64,000 bases of DNA, taken from contig OW203764.1 of NCBI GenBank assembly GCA_934045905.1, positions 682,001 to 746,000 of the forward strand, read 5' to 3'. The position numbers and the translations under genes were made by a program. Position 1 is the first letter of the stretch. Every line of letters begins with the position of its first letter. This document shows positions 48,174-60,000 of the stretch, piece by piece. A model generated the notes under the pieces. That model did no database searches. It was given only the letters and a program-made list of their open reading frames with translations, and had not been told where the DNA came from. The stretch comes from Leuctra nigra. Lineage: Eukaryota > Arthropoda > Insecta > Plecoptera > Leuctridae.

Positions 48174-48232
48174 ATGATGGGGTCGTACTACATGGATGGA
48201 GCCAACCCGCTGCTGAAGGGAACGCTCACGAG
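48174..48232 (+). CDS. Candidate first coding exon, 19 codons plus 2 bases, gene unknown
   Basis: The start ATG at 48174 has a favourable context (ACAAG before it, A at -3). It is preceded in frame by TAA at 48159, so the frame cannot extend upstream. It reads MMGSYYMDGANPLLKGTLT and meets a splice donor AG|GTATTT at 48233; past the donor the frame runs on into AT-richer, intron-like sequence. Codons are GC-ending, unlike the flanking DNA. The exon leaves two bases of a codon at the donor, the same phase as the exon candidate at 8006-8061 if that one starts at 8021. This allows, but does not show, alternative first exons of one gene. No downstream exon is visible; the following introns would contain the 36-, 35- and 62-bp arrays. 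No domain can be assigned. Confidence 0.45.
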
Positions 48233-48771
48233 GTATTTGCCCCAGGCGATCTGTTGTGTTTCTTATATCATGCGAGCTGTTAGTAGGTTACTTCAATACT
48301 CCGTCTCTCAGCTGGACTTTACCTGGCGGATTGATACAGATTGGGATTATTTGACAATCGAATCGCAATGAAAGTCGAGTCCGAGTGGCCCCTTTCACCT
48401 GCGCTCGCTCATCTCTCACTTTCTTCCCGCCGCAACAATGGCGATCTGAATCCACAGCTTCAGAATTAGACATTCAAATCTCCCAACTGTGTCCACACAG
48501 CCTGTTATTCGCCCGCTCAAGGTTGCTCGCAGGTACACGCGCATAAACTGAAGTAAAATAAGAGACGGTTGACGGGAAAACGGCACGGCGATTGTGCAAT
48601 TGTCACATTTGAAATGTGTGTCTCGGCTCGCCGATGTTGCTAATGCTTTTGATTTACTAAACAATGGCAGATACGTCAGGAGTCGTGCGCGTAGAAAGTT
48701 TCCTCGCGCGAATAACCCGTGTCCGCGATTTCATAACGCGGCGGCGGTGGGTTGCAACTCGACGCGGTGGT
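48233..48771. other. Putative first-intron start, no further gene seen
   Basis: This is sequence after the donor at 48233. It includes a small perfect palindrome around 48601 (CACATTTGAAATGTG). An open frame running from 48594 into the 36-bp array depends on the array and is not supported as a gene. Confidence 0.35.
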
Positions 48772-49510
48772 GGCTGGACACTTTACTTAGCAACATAACA
48801 TGGCTCTGGCTGGACACTTTACTTAGCAGCATAACAGGGCTCTGGCTGGACACTTTACTTAGCAACATAACATGGCTCTGGCTGGACACTTTACTTAGCA
48901 ACATAACAGGGCTCTGGCTGGACACTTTACTTAGCAACATAACATGGCTCTGGCTGGACACTTTACTTAGCAACATAACAGGGCTCTGGCTGGACACTTT
49001 ACTTAGCAGCATAACAGGGCTCTGGCTGGACACTTTACTTAGCAACATAACATGGCTCTGGCTGGACACTTTACTTAGCAACATAACAGGGCTCTGGCTG
49101 GACACTTTACTTAGCAACATAACATGGCTCTGGCTGGACACTTTACTTAGCAACATAACAGGGCTCTGGCTGGACACTTTACTTAGCAACATAACATGGC
49201 TCTGGCTGGACACTTTACTTAGCAACATAACAGGGCTCTGGCTGGACACTTTACTTAGCAACATAACATGGCTCTGGCTGGACACTTTACTTAGCAGCAT
49301 AACATGGCTCTGGCTGGACACTTTACTTAGCAACATAACATGGCTCTGGCTGGACACTTTACTTAGCAACATAACAGGGCTCTGGCTGGACACTTTACTT
49401 AGCAACATAACATGGCTCTGGCTGGACACTTTACTTAGCAACATAACAGGGCTCTGGCTGGACACTTTACTTAGCAACATAACAGGGCTCTGGCTGGCTG
49501 GACACTTTAG
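48772..49510. repeat. 36-bp tandem array, about 20.5 units in alternating variants
   Basis: The unit contains GGCTCTGGCTGGACACTTTA followed by CTTAGCAACATAACA and then TG or GG. The ATGG and AGGG forms alternate for much of the array, giving a 72-bp dimer. Four units carry AGCAGC instead of AGCAAC. The unit is a multiple of three with no stops, so both strands show long frames (LWLDTLLSNIT repeats on +, SQSPVMLLSKV on -). These are consequences of the array. Confidence 0.96.
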
Positions 49511-49534
49511 TACATACATTTACACATGGCTCTG

Positions 49535-49652
49535 GGGGCCAATTCATAAGATTCACGTTTTCTGAAGGCTAAGGAATAGTTGTCAACTGTTTAAAGTTTT
49601 ATAGGAATGCAAACGTAAAACGGTTTGAAAACGTGAATCTCAAGAATTGGCC
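49535..49652. mobile_element. Short MITE, 118 bp, inserted at the tail of the 36-bp array
   Basis: The inverted ends GGGGCCAATTCATAAGATTC and, from the right, GAGGCCAATTCTTGAGATTC agree at 17 of 20 positions and continue as ACGTTTT. The direct repeat TCTG flanks it (49531-49534 and 49653-49656). The left flank ends CATGGCTCTG and the right flank resumes with ACTGGACTCT, resembling a decayed 36-bp unit split by the insertion. No superfamily is assigned. Confidence 0.65.
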
Positions 49653-49795
49653 TCTGACTGGACTCTATGCTCAAGAGGTTCTGCCCTTTTACCTGGTTCA
49701 CATTGCACACTTATCTCGAGCAACTTATAGGAACTTGGCTTTGTTTAATCTGTCTTGTCAATGAAAAGAATGGTCAAAGATATCAGTTTCTGTAA

Positions 49796-50873
49796 GGATC
49801 AAGTGTGTGATGTGAACCAGGTCTTCATAAGGATCAAGTGTGTGATGTGAACCAGGTCTTCATAAGGATCAAGTGTGTGATGTGAACCAGGTCTTCATAA
49901 GGATCAAGTGTGTGATGTGAACCAGGTCTTCACAAGGATCAAGTGTGTGATGTGAACCAGGTCTTCACAAGGATCAAGTGTGTGATGTGAACCAGGTCTT
50001 CATAAGGATCAAGTGTGTGATGTGAACCAGGTCTTCATAAGGATCAAGTGTGTGATGTGAACCAGGTCTTCATAAGGATGTGTGATGTGAACCAGGTCGT
50101 CACAAGGATCAAGTGTGTGATGTGAACCAGGTCTTCATAAGGATCAAGTGTGTGATGTGAACCAGGTCTTCACAAGGATCAAGTGTGTGATGTGAACCAG
50201 GTCTTCACAAGGATCAAGTGTGTGATGTGAACCAGGTCTTCACAAGGATCAAGTGTGTGATGTGAACCAGGTCTTCACAAGGATCAAGTGTGTGATGTGA
50301 ACCAGGTCTTCACAAGGATCAAGTGTGTGATGTAAACCAGGTCTTCACAAGGATCAAGTGTGTGATGTGAACCAGGTCTTCATAAGGATCAAGTGTGTGA
50401 TGTGAACCAGGTCTTCACAAGGATCAAGTGTGTGATGTGAACCAGGTCTTCACAAGGATCAAGTGTGTGATGTGAACCAGGTCTTCACAAGGATCAAGTG
50501 TGTGATGTGAACCAGGTCTTCACAAGGATCAAGTGTGTGATGTGAACCAGGTCTTCATAAGGATCAAGTGTGTGATGTGAACCAGGTCTTCACAAGGATC
50601 AAGTGTGTGATGTGAACCAGGTCTTCACAAGGATCAAGTGTGTGATGTGAACCAGGTCTTCATAAGGATCAAGTGTGTGATGTGAACCAGGTCTTCATAA
50701 GGATCAAGTGTGTGATGTGAACCAGGTCTTCATAAGGATCAAGTGTGTGATGTGAACCAGGTCTTCATAAGGATCAAGTGTGTGATGTGAACCTGGTCTT
50801 CATAAGGATCAAGTGTGTGATGTGAACCTGGTCTTCATAAGGATCAAGTGTGTGATGTGAACCAGGTCTTCAT
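49796..50873. repeat. 35-bp tandem array, about 31 units
   Basis: Units begin GGATCAAGTGTGTGATGTGA and end CCAGGTCTTCATAA or CCAGGTCTTCACAA. The CATAA and CACAA forms occur in blocks. One unit at 50076 has lost 5 bp (30 bp long). Two late units have CCTGG in place of CCAGG. Upstream at 49691-49712 lies an inverted near-copy of part of the unit. Confidence 0.97.
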
Positions 50874-53029
50874 GTGCGAGGTACATCCTTTAGGCTGCGA
50901 ACACACGGGGCGATAAGCAACAGCTATATCATTGAAATGTTATAAATGGCAATTCGGCGACTGCAGAATAATGTAATGCTTTGTGAAGTTGGCTCACTTT
51001 CACTTCAGCAAGAATACTTGTATCGGGTTTCAACTCGGCAATCATTGGTCCCACCGGGGCCGGATTCAATGGCAACGACAAAGAGGGCCCTCCGAACAAT
51101 TGTTTTACATTCGTCATTTATCAAAAAATGCTTGGATGAAATCTGCACGCTTTGAACATTGGATTGAAATGTTCAGCCAGAAAAGCTCGTCGTAACCTTT
51201 GCCATTATCTTGTACTTTGAGAATATAATGGTACCTATTGAAGTAGTTTTATGCATTAATTATTGTCATTGTATTTTATTGCAATCACTTTGAGTAATTA
51301 CAATGCAAGAGCATGTGTAGTAATCAGTAATTAAATGTTCTGTTGCTTTACACGGGCAGTGATAAGAGCATCAAGTGCTGGGAATATTGCTTGCATGTCT
51401 TCTGGTGAAAGAATTCAGGGTTTTCAATGTTTCAAATGCGATTACTTTTCATTTGACTTGAGAACGAAGTGACTGATTTGGAATGGATGTAAAGAATGGA
51501 ATTTACACAAAAATACAGATTTTAGTCATGCTGGATCTACACAAAGTGGCAAGTTTCGAAGTTTATTCGACATTTTGACATAGAAGAAGAACATGTTTTG
51601 TATAATGTTGTGACGTCGAAAATGTTCGTCTCAGGAGTCTGAACGATCTAGCTGCTGGAATCAATTAGCTGTGAAGCCGACACGGAAAGAGAAGGGAATA
51701 TAGAAATCCGCATAACTCGGTAGTGAAAGTGCTGGCCGCCATCTTGGAGCTGTGATGCACTTCAAGCAGTCAAATCCTCCTGCAGACGCTAACTATCATA
51801 AACCATCTTGCACTCAATTACAAACACAGATAGCATTTCCTACATTCATCAGACTTTTCAACCATTCGATTTGTGAACATTTTTAAAATAATAAACGTAT
51901 CTAATATTTGTTTCATCCTCAGCAATAAAGAGTAAACGCGCACTTTTAAAATACAAGATATATGTAAAAACTCGCCTTGAAGGTAGAATTTCAGCTCAGA
52001 GTCTGGTTTGGGAACAATATTGCAGGTATTTGGGTTGCTGTTTTGCTAAGGTCGACAATAGAACGATGTGATAATATCTCATGTGATAGCTGCGAGTGCA
52101 GAGGGTAAACCAATACCCAAGCCCCGAGGTCAACAGGGAAAACTGCATTGAGTTGCTGTATGATTATACCCTCGAATGTGCATCGAGGATTTAATATTCA
52201 ATGATTGGACTTTAATTGTCCTACTGTTGTGTTGTATTTGTAAACACTACGTACAGGAAAATGTGTTTGTTTGTCTTGCAATGATTTGCTCATTTCCTCC
52301 GACTGTTTTCATCACTCCGTAAGATACAGACAATGCGCTGTGATTCTCTTGATTGAAACACACAACTGATGAGCACTGAAGCTCCTGTCTAAGATTTTAC
52401 CTGGAGCGTGTATTACAGATCTTCTCTGGATCAGAGATGGATTCTGCAGGAACTGAATGGGGACGGTGCTGAAAACTCGGGTGATATTTCTGGTATTAGC
52501 CATTGTTTTGCAAGTACTTGAACAAGCTTCGTCGACAGAACTCTTTCAAATGACTTCAATATCTAGTTTCAATGGTGTTTCTGCATAAGACTGAGATCAA
52601 TTAATTGATCGTGAAATATTTTCACTCCTTGAAAATCCAAGTTCAAAGACCGTGCAAGACCAGTGAAGAAATAATCTAGGCAACTCTGCTTTCTAAATAA
52701 TGAAGTTCACATAGAGTTTGCTTTTCCAGAACTTTTTGTGTTTTACAGTAATAGGGAAAATACGAGTAGATCTGGAAAATCAAAATGAATGTGACATTTT
52801 TTTGAAAATATAAACACTAGGTAATTTCGATATTGGTCTGTTTGACTATTTTATTAATGAATTTTGCTGTACCTACTTGATATCTGCTTAGTGTCAAGGA
52901 TCGGAGCGACTCTTCACGATATGTGTGTGGTATTTATAAGTCCGGAATTAAAACATACCTAGTTATTTACATTTAACAAGGAATAGTAACAGTATTTTCA
53001 AAACATCTCTGCCTCAGACTAAGGTATCT
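50874..53029. other. Unique AT-rich DNA, no gene recognised
   Basis: About 2.1 kb without supportable exons. Short overlapping frames occur at 50929-51195 on both strands without splice or domain support. A GCCGCCATCTTGG word (51735-51747) matches the core of the YY1/Pho binding site. Otherwise nothing was identified. Confidence 0.4.
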
Positions 53030-53327
53030 ATTCATAGTTTGCTCGTGACATCATCTCATTGTTGAGCGGCCATCTTGGTGTAACATGTCAGAACGGCAGT
53101 CAATCTGTTTTTCAGTATATTTTTGATAATATTTATGGTTACCTGTGCAATTGCAGGCTGCAGAAGAAGTTCTTTTAGCTATAAAACCACTCATTTACAA
53201 ACTATATCTTCAACAAACCGATAATAATTAGTTTAAATCAACTTGACAGCTGTACACCAAAATGGCCGGAAATATACTTTTTTACATTGTTGATGTAAAA
53301 CAAAAGAAGCTCGAGCAAACTATGAAT
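53030..53327. mobile_element. MITE with perfect 16-bp inverted ends, 298 bp
   Basis: ATTCATAGTTTGCTCG (53030-53045) is exactly inverted as CGAGCAAACTATGAAT (53312-53327). Further in, GCGGCCATCTTGGTG (53066-53080) is mirrored by CACCAAAATGGCCG (53255-53268), so the arms are longer but gapped. There is no coding capacity. No target duplication is obvious, so the class is left open. Confidence 0.65.
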
Positions 53328-53576
53328 ACCTACATAATCAGAATAATAATCAACAAAATTGAGAAATGAATGAAATTTACCAAATTCATAATTAGGACAT
53401 TGTTGAAGTGTAAATAATCATAGGTATCTAGGTACCTAAGCGCTTATTTCGGGAATAATTAATATGTTCGTGAAAATACGAAATTAAATATAACTTGGTA
53501 TCTTAGATTATACCTACCTACGTATAGCAATGCTTCCTAAAAAACAGTAGATACGTCATCAATAAAAAGCCTTTTA

Positions 53577-53696
53577 GGGCCGGTCTTTCAATTCTAGCTG
53601 TTCAACTCATTCAAGGATGTTATTGGAATTGTTGCCATGACAATATAGTCCTAATCAACTGTTTAAAATTTAGCAGAGTATTAAAAAAACTGGTCC
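53577..53696. mobile_element. Small MITE related to the one near 13400
   Basis: It begins AGGGCCGGTCTTTCAA and ends AAAAAAACTGGTCCT, imperfect inverted ends. The interior GTTGCCATGACAATATAGTC plus CTAATCA resembles 13484-13515. Target duplications are not clear. Confidence 0.5.
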
Positions 53697-54040
53697 TTGA
53701 AGTTATAAAAATATATAGACAGAAATTGAAAATCGTTCATAAAAATTGTGCTACATAAAATCCAATATCGTGTCACTTGTACCAATAAACAACTACGGCT
53801 GTTAGTGATAAGTGAACGGAGAGTATTGGCTGCATGATTCACCGGGCCGTGTGATTGGTCCACTGGAGGCTGAGACAGACGACCGACTTCCACAGATGAT
53901 GTACCGTTACCATAGTTACCGAGGATCTTCTTCACGATCTGTGTCGACACCGCCGCGCCGTGTGGCGAATACCTGTTGAACGCTCGGCACGCATCAGCTG
54001 GATCCAAGTACACGTCGATTTCACGCGTTGTTTCACTCGT
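53697..54040. other. Unique flank of the 62-bp array with an open minus-strand frame
   Basis: One minus-strand frame runs out of the array and continues about 118 codons through unique DNA to a stop near 53681. Its first part is GC-rich and protein-like (EIDVYLDPADACRAFNRYSP) and contains a good donor-like CAACAG|GTATTC around 53974-53969. The array supplies no start or splice acceptor that can be trusted, so this is recorded as a weak exon possibility only. Confidence 0.2.
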
Positions 54041-57000
54041 TGAATTGTATTGAGATGAACAGATCTGACCAGTGGTGTAGTCGAGGGTATTCGCCGCACC
54101 TGAACATTGTATTGAGATGAACAGATCTGACCAGTGGTGTAGTCGAGGGGATTCGCCGCACCTGAACATTGTATTGAGATGAACAGATCTGACCAGTGGT
54201 GTAGTCGAGGGTATTCGCCGCACCTGAACATTGTATTGAGATGAACAGATCTGACCAGTGGTGTAGTCGAGGGGATTCGCCGCACCTGAACATTGTATTG
54301 AGATGAACAGATCTGACCAGTGGTGTAGTCGAGGGTATTCGCCGCACCTGAACATTGTATTGAGATGAACAGATCTGACCAGTGGTGTAGTCGAGGGTAT
54401 TCGCCGCACCTGAACATTGTATTGGGAGATGAACAGATCTGACCAGTGGTGTAGTCGAGGGTATTCGCCGCACCTGAACATTGTATTGAGATGAACAGAT
54501 CTGACCAGTGGTGTAGTCGAGGGTATTCGCCGCACCTGAACATTGTATTGAGATGAACAGATCTGACCAGTGGTGTAGTCGAGGGTATTCGCCGCACCTG
54601 AACATTGTATTGAGATGAACAGATCTGACCAGTAGTGTAGTCGAGGGTATTCGCCGCACCTGAACATTGTATTGAGATGAACAGATCTGACCAGTGGTGT
54701 AGTCGAGGGTATTCGCCGCACCTGAACATTGTATTGAGATGAACAGATCTGACCAGTAGTGTAGTCGAGGGTATTCGCCGCACCTAAACATTGTATTGAG
54801 ATGAACAGATCTGACCAGTGGTGTAGTCGAGGGTATTCGCCGCACCTGAACATTGTATTGAGATGAACAGATCTGACCAGTGGTGTAGTCGAGGGTATTC
54901 GCCGCACCTGAACATTGTATTGGGAGATGAACAGATCTGACCAGTGGTGTAGTCGAGGGTATTCGCCGCACCTGAACATTGTATTGAGATGAACAGATTT
55001 GACCAGTGGTGTAGTCGAGGGTATTCGCCGTACCTGAACATTGTATTGAGATGAACAGATCTGACCAGTGGTGTAGTCGAGGGTATTCGCCGCACCTGAA
55101 CATTGTATTGAGATGAACAGATCTGACCAGTGGTGTAGTCGAGGGTATTCGCCGCACCTGAACATTGTATTGAGATGAACAGATCTGACCAGTGGTGTAG
55201 TCGAGGGTATTCGCCGCACCTGAACATTGTATTGAGATGAACAGATCTGACCAGTGGTGTAGGCGAGGGTATTCGCCGCACCTGAACATTGTATTGGGAG
55301 ATGAACAGATCTGACCAGTGGTGTAGTCGAGGGTATTCGCCGCACCTGAACATTGTATTGAGATGAACAGATCTGACCAGTGGTGTAGTCGAGGGTATTC
55401 GCCGCACCTGAACATTGTATTGGGAGATGAACAGATCTGACCAGTGGTGTAGTCGAGGATATTCGCCGCACCTGAACATTGTATTGAGATGAACAGATCT
55501 GACCAGTGGTGTAGTCGAGGGTATTCGCCGCACCTGAACATTGTATTGAGATGAACAGATCTGACCAGTGGTGTAGTCGAGGGTATTCGCCGCACCTGAA
55601 CATTGTATTGAGATGAACAGATCTGACCAGTGGTGTAGTCGAGGGTATTCGCCGCACCTGAACATTGTATTGAGATGAACAGATCTGACCAGTGGTGTAG
55701 TCGAGGGTATTCGCCGCACCTGAACATTGTATTGAGATGAACAGATCTGACCAGTGGTGTAGTCGAGGGTATTCGCCGCACCTGAACATTGTATTGAGAT
55801 GAACAGATCTGACCAGTGGTGTAGTCGAGGGTATTCGCCGCACCTGAACATTGTATTGAGATGAACAGATCTGACCAGTGGTGTAGTCGAGGGTATTCGC
55901 CGCACCTGAACATTGTATTGAGATGAACAGATCTGACCAGTGGTGTAGTCGAGGGTAATCGCCGCACCTGAACATTGTATTGAGATGAACAGATCTGACC
56001 AGTGGTGTAGTCGAGGGTATTCGCCGCACCTGAACATTGTATTGGGAGATGAACAGATCTGACCAGTGGTGTAGTCGAGGGTATTCGCTGCACCTGAACA
56101 TTGTATTGAGATGAACAGATCTGACCAGTGGTGTAGTCGAGGGTATTCGCCGCACCTGAACATTGTATTGAGATGAACAGATCTGACCAGTGGTGTAGTC
56201 GAGGGTATTCGCCGCACCTGAACATTGTATTGAGATGAACAGATCTGACCAGTGGTGTAGTCGAGGGTATTCGCCGTACCTGAACATTGTATTGAGATGA
56301 ACAGATCTGACCAGTGGTGTAGTCGAGGGTATTCGCCGCACCTGAACATTGTATTGAGATGAACAGATCTGACCAGTGGTGTAGTCGAGGGTATTCGCCG
56401 CACCTGAACATTGTATTGAGATGAACAGATCTGACCAGTGGTGTAGTCGAGGGTATTCGCCGCACCTGAACATTGTATTGGGAGATGAACAGATCTGACC
56501 AGTGGTGTAGTCGAGGGTATTCGCCGCACCTGAACATTGTATTGAGATGAACAGATCTGACCAGTGGTGTAGGCGAGGGTATTCGCCGCACCTGAACATT
56601 GTATTGGGAGATGAACAGATCTGACCAGTGGTGTAGTCGAGGGTATTCGCCGTACCTGAACATTGTATTGAGATGAACAGATCTGACCAGTGGTGTAGTC
56701 GAGGGTATTCGCCGCACCTGAACATTGTATTGAGATGAACAGATCTGACCAGTGGTGTAGTCGAGGGGATTCGCCGCACCTGAACATTGTATTGAGATGA
56801 ACAGATCTGACCAGTGGTGTAGTCGAGGGTATTCGCCGCACCTGAACATTGTATTGAGATGAACAGATCTGACCAGTGGTGTAGTCGAGGGTATTCGCCG
56901 CACCTGAACATTGTATTGAGATGAACAGATCTGACCAGTGGTGAAGTCGAGGGTATTCGCCGCACCTGAACATTGTATTGGGAGATGAACAGATCTGACC

Positions 57001-60000
57001 AGTGGTGTAGTCGAGGGTATTCGCCGCACCTGAACATTGTATTGAGATGAACAGATCTGACCAGTGGTGTAGTCGAGGGTATTCGCCGCACCTGAACATT
57101 GTATTGAGATGAACAGATCTGACCAGTGGTGAAGTCGAGGGTATTCGCCGCACCTGAACATTGTATTGGGAGATGAACAGATCTGACCAGTGGTGTAGTC
57201 GAGGGTGTTCGCCGCACCTGAACATTGTATTGAGATGAACAGATCTGACCAGTGGTGTAGTCGAGGGTATTCGCCGCACCTGAACATTGTATTGAGATGA
57301 ACAGATCTGACCAGTGGTGTAGTCGAGGGTATTCGCCGCACCTGAACATTGTATTGAGATGAACAGATCTGACCAGTGGTGTAGTCGAGGGTATTCGCCG
57401 CACCTGAACATTGTATTGAGATGAACAGATCTGACCAGTGGTGTAGTCGAGGGTATTCGCCGCACCTGAACATTGTATTGCGAGATGAACAGATCTGACC
57501 AGTGGTGTAGTCGAGGGTGTTCGCCGCACCTGAACATTGTATTGAGATGAACAGATCTGACTTGTGGTGTAGTCGAGGGTATTCGCCGCACCTGAACATT
57601 GTATTGAGATGAACAGATCTGACCAGTGGTGTAGTCGAGGGTATTCGCCGCACCTGAACATTGTATTGAGATGAACAGATCTGACCAGTGGTGTAGTCGA
57701 GGGTATTCGCCGCACCTGAACATTGTATTGAGATGAACAGATCTGACCAGTGGTGTAGTCGAGGGTATTCGCCGCACCTGAACATTGTATTGAGATCAAC
57801 AGATCTGACCAGTGGTGTAGTCGAGGTTATTCGCCGCACCTGAACATTGTATTGAGATGAACAGATCTGACCAGTGGTGTAGGCGAGGGTATTCGCCGCA
57901 CCTGAACATTGTATTGAGATGAACAGATCTGACCAGTGGTGTAGTCGAGGGTATTCGCCGCACCTGAACATTGTATTGAGATGAACAGATCTGACCAGTG
58001 GTGTAGTCGAGGGTATTCGCCACACCTGAACATTGTATTGAGATGAACAGATCTGACCAGTGGTGTAGTCGAGGGTATTCGCCGCACCTGAACATTGTAT
58101 TGAGATGAACAGATCTGACCAGTGGTGTAGTCGAGGGTATTCGCCGCACCTGAACATTGTATTGAGATGAACAGATCTGACCAGTGGTGTAGTCGAGGGT
58201 ATTCGCCGCACCTGAACATTGTATTGGGAGATGAACAGATCTGACCAGTGGTGTAGTCGAGGGTATTCGCCGCACCTGAACATTGTATTGGGAGATGAAC
58301 AGATCTGACCAGTGGTGTAGTCGAGGGTATTCGCCGCACCTGAACATTGTATTGGGAGATGAACAGATTTGACCAGTGGTGTAGTCGAGGGTATTCGCCG
58401 TACCTGAACATTGTATTGAGATGAACAGATCTGACCAGTGGTGTAGTCGAGGGTATTCGCCGCACCTGAACATTGTATTGAGATGAACAGATCTGACCAG
58501 TGGTGTAGTCGAGGGTATTCGCCGCACCTGAACATTGTATTGAGATGAACAGATCTGACCAGTGGTGTAGTCGAGGGTATTCGCCGCACCTGAACATTGT
58601 ATTGAGATGAACAGATCTGACCAGTGGTGTAGTCGAGGGTATTCGCCGCACCTGAACATTGTATTGAGATGAACAGATCTGACCAGTGGTGTAGTCGAGG
58701 GTATTCGCCGCACCTGAACATTGTATTGAGATGAACAGATCTGACCAGTGGTGTAGGCGAGGGTATTCGCCGCACCTGAACATTGTATTGGGAGATGAAC
58801 AGATCTGACCAGTGGTGTAGTCGAGGGTATTCGCCGTACCTGAACATTGTATTGAGATGAACAGATCTGACCAGTGGTGTAGTCGAGGGTATTCGCCGCA
58901 CCTGAACATTGTATTGAGATGAACAGATCTGACCAGTGGTGTAGTCGAGGGTATTCGCCGCACCTGAACATTGTATTGAGATGAACAGATCTGACCAGTG
59001 GTGTAGTCGAGGGTATTCGCCGCACCTGAACATTGTATTGAGATGAACAGATCTGACCAGTGGTGTAGTCGAGGGTATTCGCCGCACCTGAACATTGTAT
59101 TGAGATGAACAGATCTGACCAGTGGTGTAGTCGAGGGTATTCGCCGCACCTGAACATTGTATTGGGAGATGAACAGATCTGACCAGTGGTGTAGTCGAGG
59201 GTATTCGCCGCACCTGAACATTGTATTGAGATGAACAGATCTGACCAGTGGTGTAGTCGAGGGTATTCGCCGCACCTGAACATTGTATTGAGATGAACAG
59301 ATCTGACCAGTGGTGAAGTCGAGGGTATTCGCCGCACCTGAACATTGTATTGGGAGATGAACAGATCTGACCAGTGGTGTAGTCGAGGGTGTTCGCCGCA
59401 CCTGAACATTGTATTGAGATGAACAGATCTGACCAGTGGTGTAGTCGAGGGTATTCGCCGCACCTGAACATTGTATTGAGATGAACAGATCTGACCAGTG
59501 GTGTAGTCGAGGGTATTCGCCGCACCTGAACATTGTATTGAGATGAACAGATCTGACCAGTGGTGTAGTCGAGGGTATTCGCCGCACCTGAACATTGTAT
59601 TGAGATGAACAGATCTGACCAGTGGTGTAGTCGAGGGTATTCGCCGCACCTGAACATTGTATTGCGAGATGAACAGATCTGACCAGTGGTGTAGTCGAGG
59701 GTGTTCGCCGCACCTGAACATTGTATTGAGATGAACAGATCTGACTTGTGGTGTAGTCGAGGGTATTCGCCGCACCTGAACATTGTATTGAGATGAACAG
59801 ATCTGACCAGTGGTGTAGTCGAGGGTATTCGCCGCACCTGAACATTGTATTGAGATGAACAGATCTGACCAGTGGTGTAGTCGAGGGTATTCGCCGCACC
59901 TGAACATTGTATTGAGATGAACAGATCTGACCAGTGGTGTAGTCGAGGGTATTCGCCGCACCTGAACATTGTATTGAGATGAACAGATCTGACCAGTGGT

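Noticed and set aside
48594..49565. 323-codon plus-strand frame with repeated membrane-like peptide
   Set aside because: Nearly all of it is the 36-bp array, the opposite strand is equally open, and the unique ends show no domain.
50881..50915. Transposon-like end GCTGCGAACACACGGGGCGA
   Set aside because: It looks like a known style of MITE terminus, but no inverted partner or target duplication was found in the window.
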